From contig JABAQN010000020.1 of assembly GCA_019187495.1 (NCBI GenBank), positions 47,883 through 111,882 of the forward strand: 64,000 nucleotides of DNA. The letters run 5' to 3'. The notes below the pieces were generated by a model, which saw only the letters and a program-made list of their open reading frames with translations, did no database searches and was not told the origin of the DNA. The position numbers and the translations under genes are program-made. Below, piece after piece: positions 35,428 through 44,512 of the stretch. The stretch is from Steroidobacteraceae bacterium. Lineage in GTDB: Bacteria > Pseudomonadota > Gammaproteobacteria > Steroidobacterales > Steroidobacteraceae. The first letter of the stretch is position 1. Each line of letters begins with the position of its first letter.

Positions 35428-36176
35428 TGCAGGGCGCCTCGCTTGCGCAGCGCCGCGACGAGCTCCTGCACATCCTTGACCATGATGCCTTTCTGCCGCT
35501 GTGAGGGCGGGTCGGTGCGCGTCACCTTGACGCGCGCCGCGCCACCCACGCCGAGATCCGCGAACGGCACGGTGTCGAGCGGCTTCTTCTTCGCCTTCAT
35601 GATGTCCGGCAGTTTCACGTAGCGCGGCTCATTGAGGCGCAGGTCGGTGGTGACGACGGCCGGCAGGTCGACCTCGAGTGTCTCGAGCCCGGCATCGACC
35701 TCGCGCGTGACGCGCGCCGTGGAATCGGTGAGTTCCACCTTCGAGGCGAAGGTCGCCTGCGGGCGCTGCCACAGCGCCGCGAGCATCTGCCCGGTCTGGC
35801 TGTTGTCGTCGTCGATCGCCTGCTTGCCGAGGATCACGAGGAACGGTTGTTCCTTTTCGATGAGTTTGAGCAGCACCCGCGCCGCGGTGAGCGGCTCGAC
35901 GGCGGAATCCTGCACGACGTGCACCGCGCGATCGGCCCCCATCGCGAGCGCCGTGCGCAACTGTTGCTGGCAGTCGGCCGGGCCGATCGTGACCGCGACG
36001 ACTTCCTGCGCGCCGCCGCGCTCCTTGATGCGCAGCGCCTCCTCGAGCGCGATCTCGTCGAACGGGTTGAGACTCAGTTTGACGCCGTCGGTGACGATGC
36101 CGGAGCCGTCCGGCTTGACGCGGACGCGCACGTTGAAATCGATGACACGCTTTACGGCAACGAGGATACGTTTCAT
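35424..36176 (-). CDS. etfB: Electron transfer flavoprotein subunit beta
   Basis: A 250-residue ETF beta that binds AMP and forms the heterodimer with EtfA. Family marks include KRVIDFNVRVRV at the start, KQAIDDDNSQTGQMLA (about 117-132) and the recognition-loop region with ALEEALRIKE. The gene has no Shine-Dalgarno and begins 6 bases after a TATACT hexamer, so it probably has its own leaderless transcript. It lies just downstream of an IclR-type regulator gene on the same strand. Confidence 0.95.
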   Translation of the reverse strand: MKRILVAVKRVIDFNVRVRVKPDGSGIVTDGVKLSLNPFDEIALEEALRIKERGGAQEVVAVTIGPADCQQQLRTALAMGADRAVHVVQDSAVEPLTAARVLLKLIEKEQPFLVILGKQAIDDDNSQTGQMLAALWQRPQATFASKVELTDSTARVTREVDAGLETLEVDLPAVVTTDLRLNEPRYVKLPDIMKAKKKPLDTVPFADLGVGGAARVKVTRTDPPSQRQKGIMVKDVQELVAALRKRGALQ

Positions 36177-36182
36177 CGCGCC

Positions 36183-36188
36183 AGTATA
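36183..36188 (-). promoter_or_regulatory. -10 element before etfB (leaderless spacing)
   Basis: On the minus strand TATACT is followed by 6 bases and then the etfB ATG, with no ribosome site. It abuts the stop codon of the IclR-type gene. Confidence 0.5.
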
Positions 36189-37004
36189 TCAGCGGACCTG
36201 CGCCGGACGATAGCGCTGGTGGGGCGGATCGCGCTGCTGCTCGACGAATGCCGAGCGGATTTGTCCGGCGGTCTCGCGCAGTTTCGGCAGGAAGCGTTCG
36301 ACGGCCATCTTGAGCGGTACCGCGGTGCCCGAGAAACGGATCGACACGGCCGCGAGTACGCGGTCCTCGATCTGGATCGGCACCGCCATCGTGATCTCGT
36401 CGGTCACGCGACGCGGGCGGGTCGCGGTCGCGTAACCCTGGGCGCGCACCTCGGAGAGGATCTTCTGCACGTCGGCGCGATTCGCGGCGAGCTGGTCTGC
36501 CTCGCGGGTCGAGCGCGCCAGGATCTCGAGCAGCGAGTCCCGTTGCACGGGCGTGGAGAAGGCGAGGAACGCGCGGCCCGACGCCGAGGTGAGCAGCGGC
36601 ACGCGCACGCCGGCCGAGTAGCGCTCGACGGCGAGCGGGCTCGTGTGATCGGTCGATTCACGCACCATCATCGAGGTGCCGGAAAGCGACGCGATTGCCA
36701 CCGGCCACACGAGGTCCTTCGTCAATTCATTCAGGTGCGGCCGCGCGATCTGCGTGACCCAGGCTTCATCGTCGAAGCCGTCCGACAGGCCGCGCACCAT
36801 GATCGTGAGCCGGTAGCGATCATCGGCCGGGTCGCGGAACACATAACCCGCGTGGCTCAGGGTTTCGAGGATGCGATAGGTCGTGGTCCGGGGCAGCCGG
36901 ATCTCCTGGGCGATTTCGGAGACGGTCGCGCCGTTTCTGAGATTGAGCACGGTCAAGGCGTCGAGACCGCGGATCAGCGCACGGATGGGGCGTGTCGATT
37001 CCAT
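36189..37004 (-). CDS. IclR-family transcriptional regulator
   Basis: A 271-residue regulator. The N-terminal winged helix (ATVSEIAQEIRLPRTTTYRILETL, about 26-49) is followed by an IclR effector domain (PLLTSASGRAFLAF and the C-terminal ITMAVPIQ...LAAVSIRFSG). IclR proteins sense organic acids or aromatics. The start at 37004 gives family length; the frame continues 34 codons upstream without similarity. It is divergent from the FAD oxidase gene (142 bases between) and precedes etfBA, so either could be its target. Confidence 0.9.
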   Translation of the reverse strand: MESTRPIRALIRGLDALTVLNLRNGATVSEIAQEIRLPRTTTYRILETLSHAGYVFRDPADDRYRLTIMVRGLSDGFDDEAWVTQIARPHLNELTKDLVWPVAIASLSGTSMMVRESTDHTSPLAVERYSAGVRVPLLTSASGRAFLAFSTPVQRDSLLEILARSTREADQLAANRADVQKILSEVRAQGYATATRPRRVTDEITMAVPIQIEDRVLAAVSIRFSGTAVPLKMAVERFLPKLRETAGQIRSAFVEQQRDPPHQRYRPAQVR

Positions 37005-37131
37005 AGGGGCGCAGTTGTCCGCGACCGCGCAGTGGAGCGCAAGTTGGGGAAAACCGAGACGGCTCGCTGCGGCCGACAGGGAGTTGCCGGCATCAGCCAC
37101 CGCCACGGGTGCCGGACGCGCGCTCCGCGAC

Positions 37132-37137
37132 TACACT
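37132..37137 (+). promoter_or_regulatory. -10-like element before the FAD oxidase gene
   Basis: TACACT ends 9 bases before the ATG at 37147, and no ribosome site is visible. The downstream bases (CGCCGCC) resemble those at several other starts in this window. Confidence 0.4.
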
Positions 37138-37146
37138 CGCCGCCCT

Positions 37147-38718
37147 ATGTCAACCGAATGGCTGGACGAACTCTCGGCCCTCCTTGGGGCCGCCCATGTG
37201 CTGATGGACGCCACCGAGCGCCGCTTCTATGCCCAGGACGTCTATCGCGAGGGGCCGCTGCCGCTCGCCGTGATCCGTCCGGGCACGACCGACGAACTGG
37301 TCGGGGCGCTGCGCGCCATCGCGCGCGCCGGGCTCGCCGTCGTGCCGCGCGGCGGCGGCATGTCCTACACGGACGGCTATCTGCCGAAGCACGAGCGCTG
37401 CGTCACGGTCGACCTGCTGCGCATGGATCGGGTCGTCGAGGTGAACGCCGAAGACAACTATGTCACCGTCGAATGCGGCGCGACCTGGCGCTCGCTCTTC
37501 GAGGCCCTCGCGCCCCACGGGGTGCGCACGCCCTACTGGGGACCGCTGTCGGGGCAGAAGTCGACCGTCGGCGGCGCGCTTTCCCAGGGGAGCATGTTTC
37601 TCGGTTCCGGGCGCTACGGGGTAGCCGCCGACAGCGTGCTGGGTCTCGACGTCGTGCTGGTCGACGGCACGCTGCTTCGGCTCGGCAGCCATGCGAACGG
37701 GCGCGGCGAACCCTTCTTTCGCCAGTATGGCCCGGACACGATGAGCATGTTCCTCTCGGACACGGGCGCGCTCGGCATCAAGACGCGCGCGACGCTGCGC
37801 CTCGTGCGCCCGCAGCCGCAATCGCGCCACCTGTCGTTCCAGTTCGCGACATCAAAGGAACTGTTCGCCGCCATCGGCGCGGTCGCGCGCGCCGACGTGG
37901 TGTCGGAATGCTTCGCCTTCGATCCGGGCCTGCAGGGCATGCGCATGAAGCGCGCACGGCTGACCGAGGATGTGAAGACGCTCGGCAAGGTGATCAAGGC
38001 GGCGGGAGGGGGCCTCGCGGGCCTCAAGGAAGGCGCGAAACTCGTGATGGCGGGCCGCGGCTTCCTCGATGAGCAGCAGTTCTCGCTGCACCTGTCGCTC
38101 GACGGACGCGATGCGGCCGATGCGGATGCGAAGGCCGCGCTCGCGCGCGCGGCAGTCGCGGCACACGGCGCACGCGAAGTGGAAAACAGCGTGCCGAAGG
38201 TGATGCGGGCCAATCCGTTCGCCGATGTGACGAGCATGCTCGGGCCGGGCGGCGAACGCTGGGTGCCGGTGCACGGCATCGCCGCATTCTCGCGCGCCGC
38301 GGCGCTGTTCGACTCTTGCGAGCGGGTGTTCGCCCGGTACGCCGCCGACATGCAGCGCCTCGACATCGACCATGGCTACCTGATCGCGGGCGTCGGCACG
38401 ACCGGCATACTGATCGAGCCGGTGCTGTACTGGCCCGAAGCGCGTCTCGCCTTTCACGAGCGGGTGCTGCCGGCCGACTATCTCGCGAAGCTGCCGACGT
38501 TTCCCGCCAATCCCGCGGCGACCGAAGCGGTCGGCCGCATCCGGGTCGCGTTGGCCGACAATTTCACGGAGCAGGGCGCGGCCAGCTTCCAGCTCGGGAA
38601 GTTCTACCCGTACCAGCGCGGCCTCGAGCCGACCGCGGCCGCGTTCCTCGATCGCCTGAAGGCACTCGTCGATCCGCAAGGCCGCATGAATCCAGGGAGT
38701 CTCGGGCTCGGCAACTGA
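37147..38718 (+). CDS. FAD-linked oxidase (vanillyl-alcohol oxidase/PCMH type)
   Basis: A 523-residue flavoenzyme with an N-terminal PCMH FAD domain (about 40-225: VVPRGGGMSYTDGY pyrophosphate loop, VGGALSQGSMFLGSGRYG) and a C-terminal cap ending in QGRMNPGSLGL, as in D-lactate dehydrogenase, glycolate oxidase and 4-phenol oxidase relatives. The likely role is oxidation of a hydroxy acid or phenolic alcohol. It has no Shine-Dalgarno and a near-leaderless -10. It is divergent from an IclR-type gene and 25 bases ahead of an MFS gene with its own -10. Confidence 0.87.
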   Translation: MSTEWLDELSALLGAAHVLMDATERRFYAQDVYREGPLPLAVIRPGTTDELVGALRAIARAGLAVVPRGGGMSYTDGYLPKHERCVTVDLLRMDRVVEVNAEDNYVTVECGATWRSLFEALAPHGVRTPYWGPLSGQKSTVGGALSQGSMFLGSGRYGVAADSVLGLDVVLVDGTLLRLGSHANGRGEPFFRQYGPDTMSMFLSDTGALGIKTRATLRLVRPQPQSRHLSFQFATSKELFAAIGAVARADVVSECFAFDPGLQGMRMKRARLTEDVKTLGKVIKAAGGGLAGLKEGAKLVMAGRGFLDEQQFSLHLSLDGRDAADADAKAALARAAVAAHGAREVENSVPKVMRANPFADVTSMLGPGGERWVPVHGIAAFSRAAALFDSCERVFARYAADMQRLDIDHGYLIAGVGTTGILIEPVLYWPEARLAFHERVLPADYLAKLPTFPANPAATEAVGRIRVALADNFTEQGAASFQLGKFYPYQRGLEPTAAAFLDRLKALVDPQGRMNPGSLGLGN

Positions 38719-38731
38719 AGCCGCGACCCTG

Positions 38732-38737
38732 TAGACT
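38732..38737 (+). promoter_or_regulatory. -10-like element before the MFS gene (leaderless spacing)
   Basis: TAGACT ends 6 bases before the ATG at 38744, with no ribosome site between them. Confidence 0.45.
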
Positions 38738-38743
38738 CGCCGG

Positions 38744-40012
38744 ATGCCCGAAGCAGTGATGGCGTCGCGCGCCCAGCGCGGCTGGAAGTTCTACGGCTGG
38801 TGGGGAATCGTGCTCGCCACGCTCGTGTTCATTTGCGTGACCAACGGGCTCACGATCGCCGGTATCCAGGCCTTCGATCCGCACATCATTGCCGCGCTCG
38901 GCATCGAGCGCGCTCCGCTGAAGCTCGGCGATGCGATCCAGCTGGGCACCGCCGCCGTATTCACGGTGCTCACCGGCTGGGCGGCCGATCGCTTCGGCGT
39001 GCGTCCGGTGATGACGATCGGCGTGCTGCTGCTCTCAGCCGCGTTCTACGGCTTCGCGCATGTCGATACCGTCGCCCACCTGTATCTCGTGCGCTTCGTG
39101 ATGGGTCTCGGGCTCGCAGGCGCCGGGCTCGCGGTGTGCGTCGTGATCGTTTCGCGCTGGTTCATCTCGAGCCGCGGCCTCGCGCTCGGCCTGATGCTCG
39201 TCGGCACGAGCCTCGGCAGCGCCATCATGCCGAGCATCTTCACGGCGCTCATCGAGTCGACGGAGCACTGGCGGCAGGCGGCGGCATACGCCGCGATCGC
39301 TCCTCTCCTGCTGTTGCCGATCGCCTGGCTCGCGATCAAGGAATGGCCCGCGCGTCTCGGCCTCGCGCCCTACGGCGCCGGCAACGCGCACGCGACGCTC
39401 GGCGGGCCGTCGCTGTCGTACGGCGACATCCTGCGCCGGCGCCAGTTCTGGTTGATCGGCGCGGCGGCGTTCGCCACGTTCTATTCGATCCTCGCCATCA
39501 GCAACAACCTGTTCCTGCACTCGCAGGATCTCGGCTTCTCGGCCACCGAAAGCGCCGCGCTGTTCGCGCCGCTGTTCATCATGGGCCTCATCGGCAAGGT
39601 GGTCTCCGGCGCGCTGTCCGACATCTTCGGCAGGAAGCGCATCTGGATCGTGTTCCTCATCCTGATGCTCGCCGGCGGGCTGATGCTGGTCACGCTGCAC
39701 AAGTCGCTGGTGATGGTCGCGATCACGCTCTTCGGCTTCGGCTGGGGCGGCAATTATTCGCTGTTGCAGGCGATCGCTGCCGATGCCTTCGGTTCGCGCT
39801 CGCTCGGCCGCGTGATGGGCGCGCTCACCGTGCTCGACGCGGGCGGCGGCGCGCTCGGACCGTGGGTCACCTCGCTGCTGTACGACCACTATCACAGCTA
39901 CGCGCCGGGCTTCACGCTCGCCTGCGCGCTGGTCACCACCGCGATCCTGCTCGCGCTCATCCTGCGGATCGAGCCGCAACCGCGCGCGGCGGCCCTGGAG
40001 CCCGCGGCCTGA
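38744..40012 (+). CDS. MFS transporter, monocarboxylate/oxalate-type
   Basis: A 422-residue 12-helix transporter. It has the WWGIVLATLVF first helix and a TGWAADRFGVRPVM loop typical of the oxalate:formate/monocarboxylate porter branch. An internal ATG at 38759 (MASRAQRG) is an alternative start, but the -10 spacing favours 38744. It sits between the FAD oxidase and an ABC importer operon, 10 bases before the first permease. The substrate is probably an organic acid. Confidence 0.87.
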   Translation: MPEAVMASRAQRGWKFYGWWGIVLATLVFICVTNGLTIAGIQAFDPHIIAALGIERAPLKLGDAIQLGTAAVFTVLTGWAADRFGVRPVMTIGVLLLSAAFYGFAHVDTVAHLYLVRFVMGLGLAGAGLAVCVVIVSRWFISSRGLALGLMLVGTSLGSAIMPSIFTALIESTEHWRQAAAYAAIAPLLLLPIAWLAIKEWPARLGLAPYGAGNAHATLGGPSLSYGDILRRRQFWLIGAAAFATFYSILAISNNLFLHSQDLGFSATESAALFAPLFIMGLIGKVVSGALSDIFGRKRIWIVFLILMLAGGLMLVTLHKSLVMVAITLFGFGWGGNYSLLQAIAADAFGSRSLGRVMGALTVLDAGGGALGPWVTSLLYDHYHSYAPGFTLACALVTTAILLALILRIEPQPRAAALEPAA

Positions 40013-40022
40013 GGATCGCGCG

Positions 40023-40946
40023 ATGATGCGCTACGCACTCCGTCGCATCATCGGCCTCGTCCCGACGTTGCTGCTGCTCGTGACGGCGGCGTTCTTCGTG
40101 ATCCGGCTCGCACCCGGCGGGCCGTTCGACGAGGAACGCACGATCCTGCCGGCGATCAAGGCCAACCTCGAAGCCGCCTACGGGCTCGATGCGCCGCTTT
40201 CGACCCAGTACGCGCGCTATCTGGCGAATCTCGCGCGCGGCGACCTCGGCCCTTCATTCCGGCACAAGGACCGGACCGTGAACGAGTTGCTCGGCAGCGG
40301 CCTGCCGATCAGCGCGTCACTCGGCCTTGCGGCGCTGCTGCTGGCGCTTTGCGTGGGCGTGCCGCTCGGTCTCCTGGCAGCCATCCGTCGCGGCAGCGCG
40401 CTCGATCATGCCGTCGCCGCCTTCACGGCGCCGGCGATCGCACTCCCGGCGTTCGTCCTCGGTCCCGTACTCGCGCTCGCATTCGGCCTGCGCCTGCATT
40501 GGCTGCCCGCCGCGGGATGGGAGGGCGGGGCGTTGCGGTATGCGGTGTTGCCGGTCATCACGCTCGCGACGCCGGTGCTCGCCTATGTCGCGCGATTGAC
40601 GCGCGCAGGCCTCCTCGATGTCCTCAACCTCGATTACATCCGCGCCGCGCGTGCGCGCGGCCTCGGCGCGAGGCGCGTGATCCTCGTGCACGCACTGAAG
40701 CCCGCGCTGCTGCCGCTCGTCAGCTGGCTCGGCCCGGCCGTCGCGTTCGTGCTCACCGGCTCGCTCGTGGTCGAGACGGTGTTCGGCATCCCGGGCGCGG
40801 GCCGCTTCCTCGTCGAAGGCGCGCTCAGCCGCGACTACACGCTGGTGATGGGCATGATCGTCGTCTACGGGGTGATCACGCTCGCCTGCAACCTGGGTGC
40901 CGACCTCGCTTATGGCTGGCTCGATCCTCGCATCCGCGGCCGCTGA
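40023..40946 (+). CDS. Opp/Dpp-type ABC transporter permease (OppB/DppB-like)
   Basis: A 307-residue inner-membrane permease with six hydrophobic segments, a large periplasmic loop after the first, and the cytoplasmic EAA loop DYIRAARARGLGARRV that docks the ATPases. Tandem ATGs at 40023 and 40026 are possible. It is the first of four genes of a peptide/nickel/opine-type importer. The family is clear, but the ligand cannot be read because the binding protein is missing from the locus. Confidence 0.92.
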   Translation: MMRYALRRIIGLVPTLLLLVTAAFFVIRLAPGGPFDEERTILPAIKANLEAAYGLDAPLSTQYARYLANLARGDLGPSFRHKDRTVNELLGSGLPISASLGLAALLLALCVGVPLGLLAAIRRGSALDHAVAAFTAPAIALPAFVLGPVLALAFGLRLHWLPAAGWEGGALRYAVLPVITLATPVLAYVARLTRAGLLDVLNLDYIRAARARGLGARRVILVHALKPALLPLVSWLGPAVAFVLTGSLVVETVFGIPGAGRFLVEGALSRDYTLVMGMIVVYGVITLACNLGADLAYGWLDPRIRGR

Positions 40947-41766
40947 GCCGGCGAGGCATCGCGCGGCCGTCGTGGCGGCGTGGCTGCTCGCGGCGCTCTG
41001 CGCGCTCGCATTTCTCGCGCCGCTGCTGACCGCACAGGCACCGGACCGGATCGACCTCGCAAATGCCGCCGCCGCACCCGACTGGGGTGGCATGCATGCC
41101 TGGGGCACGGATCGACTCGGGCGCGACCTGTTCGCGCGCACGATGCAGGGGCTGCGCGTCTCGCTGCTGATCGGGCTCGTGGCGGCGCTCGCGAGCGTGA
41201 CGATCGGGACGCTCTGGGGCGGGATCGCGGGCTTCGCCGGCGGGCGAACGGGTGCTGCGATGATGCGCCTGGTCGATATCCTCTACGCGTTGCCGTACGT
41301 GTTCCTCGTGATCATCCTCGCGACGCTGTTCGAGCGCGGCAATGTCTACGTGCTGCTGCTCGCGATCGCGAGCGTCGGCTGGCTGACGACCGCGCGGATC
41401 GTGCGCGGGCAGACGCTTGCCCTCCGGCAGCGGGAATTCATCGAAGCGGCGCGCGCGATGGGCGTGCCCGCGTGGCGCATCCTGACCCACCACATCCTGC
41501 CGAATGTCGCGGGGCCGGTGATCGCCTACGCGACACTGACGGTGCCGCAGATGATCCTGTACGAAAGCTTCCTGTCGTTTCTCGGCCTCGGCGTGCAGGA
41601 GCCGCTCGCGAGCCTCGGCAGCCTCGTGAGCGATGGCGCGCGCGACATGGAAGTGGCGCCATGGCTGTTGCTCGCGCCTGCGATCTGCCTCTGTGCCCTC
41701 ACGCTCCTCCTCAACCTCGTCGGCGACGGCCTGCGCGATGTGCTCGATCCCCGCACCGGTCCTTGA
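40912..41766 (+). CDS. Opp/Dpp-type ABC transporter permease (OppC/DppC-like)
   Basis: A 284-residue second permease with the OppC-type N-terminal helix, the GTDRLGRDLFAR motif and the EAA loop EFIEAARAMGVPAWRIL. It overlaps the first permease by 35 bases; a GTG at 40897 is an alternative start. Its stop overlaps the first ATPase gene by 29 bases. It forms the membrane channel with the OppB-like subunit. Confidence 0.92.
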   Translation: MAGSILASAAAEPARHRAAVVAAWLLAALCALAFLAPLLTAQAPDRIDLANAAAAPDWGGMHAWGTDRLGRDLFARTMQGLRVSLLIGLVAALASVTIGTLWGGIAGFAGGRTGAAMMRLVDILYALPYVFLVIILATLFERGNVYVLLLAIASVGWLTTARIVRGQTLALRQREFIEAARAMGVPAWRILTHHILPNVAGPVIAYATLTVPQMILYESFLSFLGLGVQEPLASLGSLVSDGARDMEVAPWLLLAPAICLCALTLLLNLVGDGLRDVLDPRTGP

Positions 41767-42715
41767 ACTCGCGGGGCTCGGGGTGCGTTTCGCGAGCAGT
41801 GGCGGCGCGATCGCCGCCGTGGCCGACGTCACGCTCACCGTATCGCCCGGCGAATGCGTCGGCGTCGTCGGTGAATCGGGTGCGGGCAAGAGCCAGGCGC
41901 TGCTCGCGCCGTTTCGGCTCTCCGCATCGCGCGCCATGGTCAGCGGCCGCGCCGCGATCGAGGGCCGGGACCTCCTCGCACTCGACGAGCCCGCGCTCGA
42001 TCGCATCCGCGGCAGCCGGGTCGGGTTCGTGTTCCAGGACCCGATGTCGACGCTGACTCCGCACCTGACGATCGGCGCGCAGCTCGCGGAAGTGCTGGCG
42101 CACCACGGCAAGGCACGCGGCGTGGCGGCCCGCCATCGCGCGCTGACGCTTCTCGAGCGGGTCGGGCTCGATGAGCCGGCGCATCGCCTGGACCAGTATC
42201 CGCACCAGTTGTCCGGCGGCCAGCGCCAGCGCGTGGCCATCGCGCTCGCCATTGCCTGCGATCCCTTGCTCCTCGTGGCCGACGAGCCGACGACCGCGCT
42301 CGATGTCACGGTGCAGGCGGAGGTGCTGTCGATGCTCGGCGCGCTGAAGCGCGCGCGGGAGCTCGCGATCGTGCTCATCTCGCACGACATCGGCGTCATC
42401 GGGCAACTCGCCGACCGCGTGTACGTGATGTATGCCGGGCGCGTGGTGGAAGAGGGCGCCGTCGCCGCGCTGCTCGAGGCGCCCGCGCATCCCTATACGG
42501 CGGCGCTCCTGGCGTGCCTGCCGCGCATGGACGATCCGCTCGACGTGCCACTCGCGTCGATCCCGGGACAGCCGCCCGATCCGCGCGCGTTGCCGTCCGG
42601 GTGCGCGTTCCATCCGCGTTGTCCGCGGGCCGATGACCGATGCCGCACCGGAATGCCGGCGCTCGAGGCGCGCGGGGCGCGTACCGTGGCCTGCCATCAT
42701 CCCTGCATCGGATGA
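41738..42715 (+). CDS. Opp/Dpp-type ABC transporter ATPase (OppD/DppD-like)
   Basis: A 325-residue ATPase with Walker A GESGAGKS (K51), signature LSGGQRQRVAIA, Walker B LLLVADEPTTALDV and the C-terminal oligopeptide/dipeptide domain with its Cys cluster (CAFHPRCPRADDRC). It energises import with the OppF-like partner. The stop overlaps the next ATG as ATGA. Confidence 0.93.
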   Translation: MCSIPAPVLELAGLGVRFASSGGAIAAVADVTLTVSPGECVGVVGESGAGKSQALLAPFRLSASRAMVSGRAAIEGRDLLALDEPALDRIRGSRVGFVFQDPMSTLTPHLTIGAQLAEVLAHHGKARGVAARHRALTLLERVGLDEPAHRLDQYPHQLSGGQRQRVAIALAIACDPLLLVADEPTTALDVTVQAEVLSMLGALKRARELAIVLISHDIGVIGQLADRVYVMYAGRVVEEGAVAALLEAPAHPYTAALLACLPRMDDPLDVPLASIPGQPPDPRALPSGCAFHPRCPRADDRCRTGMPALEARGARTVACHHPCIG

Positions 42716-43572
42716 ATTCGATGAGCGACAGCCCCGCACCACTGCTCAGAGTCGACGCGCTCGCGGTGCGCTATCACGCAACGCGCGACGTGCTCCAGGA
42801 TGTGTCCTTCACGGTGGAGGCGGGCGATACGCTCGGCATCTGCGGCGAGTCCGGCAGCGGCAAATCGACCCTCGTGCGCAGTCTGCTCGGCCTCCTGCCG
42901 GCCGGGCGCGGCGAGATCCGCTGGCACGGTCGGGCCATGGCGCGCTTCGGGCGCGCGGATTGGGCGCGGCTGCGACGGGGCGCCCAGCCGGTCTTCCAGG
43001 ACCCGCTCGCGAGCCTCGATCCCCGGATGCGGATCGCGGCGATCCTCGCCGAACCGCTCGAAGTGCACCGGCGTGACCTCGATCGCGCGGCGCGCGAGGC
43101 GCGGGCCGCCGCGCAACTCGAACGCGTCGGGCTCGACGCGGGCGTGCTCGGGCGTTATCCGCACGAACTGAGCGGCGGCCAGTGCCAGCGCGTCTGTATC
43201 GCGCGCGCGATGATCCAGCAGCCCGAGGTGCTCGTCTGCGATGAACCGGTGAGCGCACTCGACGTGTCGATCCAGGCGCAGATCATCGGATTGCTCGAGC
43301 GCCTGCAGCGCGACGCGGGCACGACGCTGATTTTCGTCAGCCACAACCTCGCGGTGATACGCCGCCTGTGCCGTCGGATCATCGTGATGCGGCAAGGACG
43401 AATCGTGGAAGAGGGCCGTGCGACGGAGGTGCTCGCGGCGCCGAGGCATGAGTACACGAAGGAGCTCGTCGCGGCAGTTCCGGCGCTGCCGCGACGCGGC
43501 TACGGCGTCTCCACGAGCTCGACCCATTCGCCGGCGGGCCCCACGACCATCCCCGCCCGTCGACCATCGTAG
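42712..43572 (+). CDS. Opp/Dpp-type ABC transporter ATPase (OppF/DppF-like), short form
   Basis: A 286-residue ATPase with Walker A GESGSGKST (K51), signature LSGGQCQRVCIA and Walker B VCDEPVSALDV. It ends soon after the ELVAAVPALPRR stretch and lacks the C-terminal Cys-containing domain of full-length OppF. Its last 24 codons lie inside the convergent VOC gene and look like read-through sequence. The ATPase core is intact. A short tail is known in some family members, but gene erosion at the convergent boundary is possible. Confidence 0.88.
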   Translation: MNSMSDSPAPLLRVDALAVRYHATRDVLQDVSFTVEAGDTLGICGESGSGKSTLVRSLLGLLPAGRGEIRWHGRAMARFGRADWARLRRGAQPVFQDPLASLDPRMRIAAILAEPLEVHRRDLDRAAREARAAAQLERVGLDAGVLGRYPHELSGGQCQRVCIARAMIQQPEVLVCDEPVSALDVSIQAQIIGLLERLQRDAGTTLIFVSHNLAVIRRLCRRIIVMRQGRIVEEGRATEVLAAPRHEYTKELVAAVPALPRRGYGVSTSSTHSPAGPTTIPARRPS

Positions 43573-44387
43573 GGCGGTTCGCGCCGCACGGCCGGCTTCA
43601 CCTTCCAGGGCAGCTTCCTGCCCTCGAAACTCTTCACGGCGAACGTCACCATCGCGATGCCCGGCGGCAGGTGACCGCGGCGAACCGGGCGCTTCGTGGC
43701 GGCAGATGGGTACTGGTCGAGTTCGATCAGGAAACTCGCGGGCAGGCGCACGATACCGATGCGGGTCGTCGTGTCGCGCGGCAGGCCGTAGGCATCCTGC
43801 AGGACCTGGATCTTCGTCTCGACCGGATCGGTCGTCGGCATGCCGAGCACATCGCGATAGAACGCGCGCGAGGCGTCGAGATCGGGCCCGCCGGCGACGA
43901 CGATGAAAGTGCGGTCGACGAACGACTTCGCACTGCCGAGATCGAACACGGAACCCTTGGGCGGAATGCGCGTGAAGTAATCGACTTCGCCGGCGGGGCC
44001 CGTCACCTGCATCGCGACGATGTCGGGATTGAAGTCGAGCGGGCGCGGCGCGCCGATGATGCGAAACGGCTCGCGCAGCAGCGGCGCGAGCTGCACCGGA
44101 TCTTCGACCAGGATCTCGTTCGCGTTCCAGCCGAAAGTCTTGAGCGGCGCGTAACCGGGCGCCGGCTCATCCGCATCGACGATTCGCAGATACACGGGCT
44201 CGCCGCTCGACGGCTGCATCAGCACGTATTCCCGCCCCCGCATCGCGCGCGCGCCCCAGCCGGCCGCGAGCGAACGCGACACCTCGCCGCGCGCGATGGT
44301 CCGGTAGCCGAGCTGTGCGGTGTACGCCCTTTCGGTGGCGCCGAGATCCGGTGCTGACAATGTGACGGCGACGATGGCATCGAGCAT
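43500..44387 (-). CDS. VOC (glyoxalase/extradiol dioxygenase fold) protein
   Basis: A 295-residue two-module VOC protein, paralogous to the one at 6993-7889. Shared features are the SAPDLGATERAYTAQLGY start, IGAPRPL in the middle, HLPPGIAMVTF and the GPAGEWVELVE end. A GGAG ribosome site is 6 bases before the ATG. Its last 73 bases overlap the convergent OppF-like gene. The neighbour across the promoter region is a small basic protein followed by a cupin. Metal-dependent oxygenase, lyase or isomerase activity is possible; the function is unknown. Confidence 0.82.
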   Translation of the reverse strand: MLDAIVAVTLSAPDLGATERAYTAQLGYRTIARGEVSRSLAAGWGARAMRGREYVLMQPSSGEPVYLRIVDADEPAPGYAPLKTFGWNANEILVEDPVQLAPLLREPFRIIGAPRPLDFNPDIVAMQVTGPAGEVDYFTRIPPKGSVFDLGSAKSFVDRTFIVVAGGPDLDASRAFYRDVLGMPTTDPVETKIQVLQDAYGLPRDTTTRIGIVRLPASFLIELDQYPSAATKRPVRRGHLPPGIAMVTFAVKSFEGRKLPWKVKPAVRREPPYDGRRAGMVVGPAGEWVELVETP

Positions 44388-44451
44388 TCTGGACTCCGGG
44401 CGCCGCTACGCGGTCGCGGGAACGGGAGATGCCGCGTAGGGGTTCGTACTG

Positions 44452-44480
44452 TTGTGAGGGGTAGATACGCGCGGTATAAG
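44452..44480 (+). promoter_or_regulatory. Sigma-70-like promoter for the small protein/cupin operon
   Basis: TTGTGA (44452-44457), a 17-base spacer and TATAAG (44475-44480) make one of the clearest classical promoters in the window. Transcription would start near 44487 and give a leader of about 26 bases before the GTG at 44513. Confidence 0.5.
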
Positions 44481-44512
44481 AACGTGTCCACACATATTGC
44501 AGGGCGAGCCAC

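Noticed and set aside
35847..38072. A 741-codon plus-strand open frame across etfB, the IclR gene and the FAD oxidase
   Set aside because: It runs in the wrong frame through three well-supported genes and shows no conserved motif.
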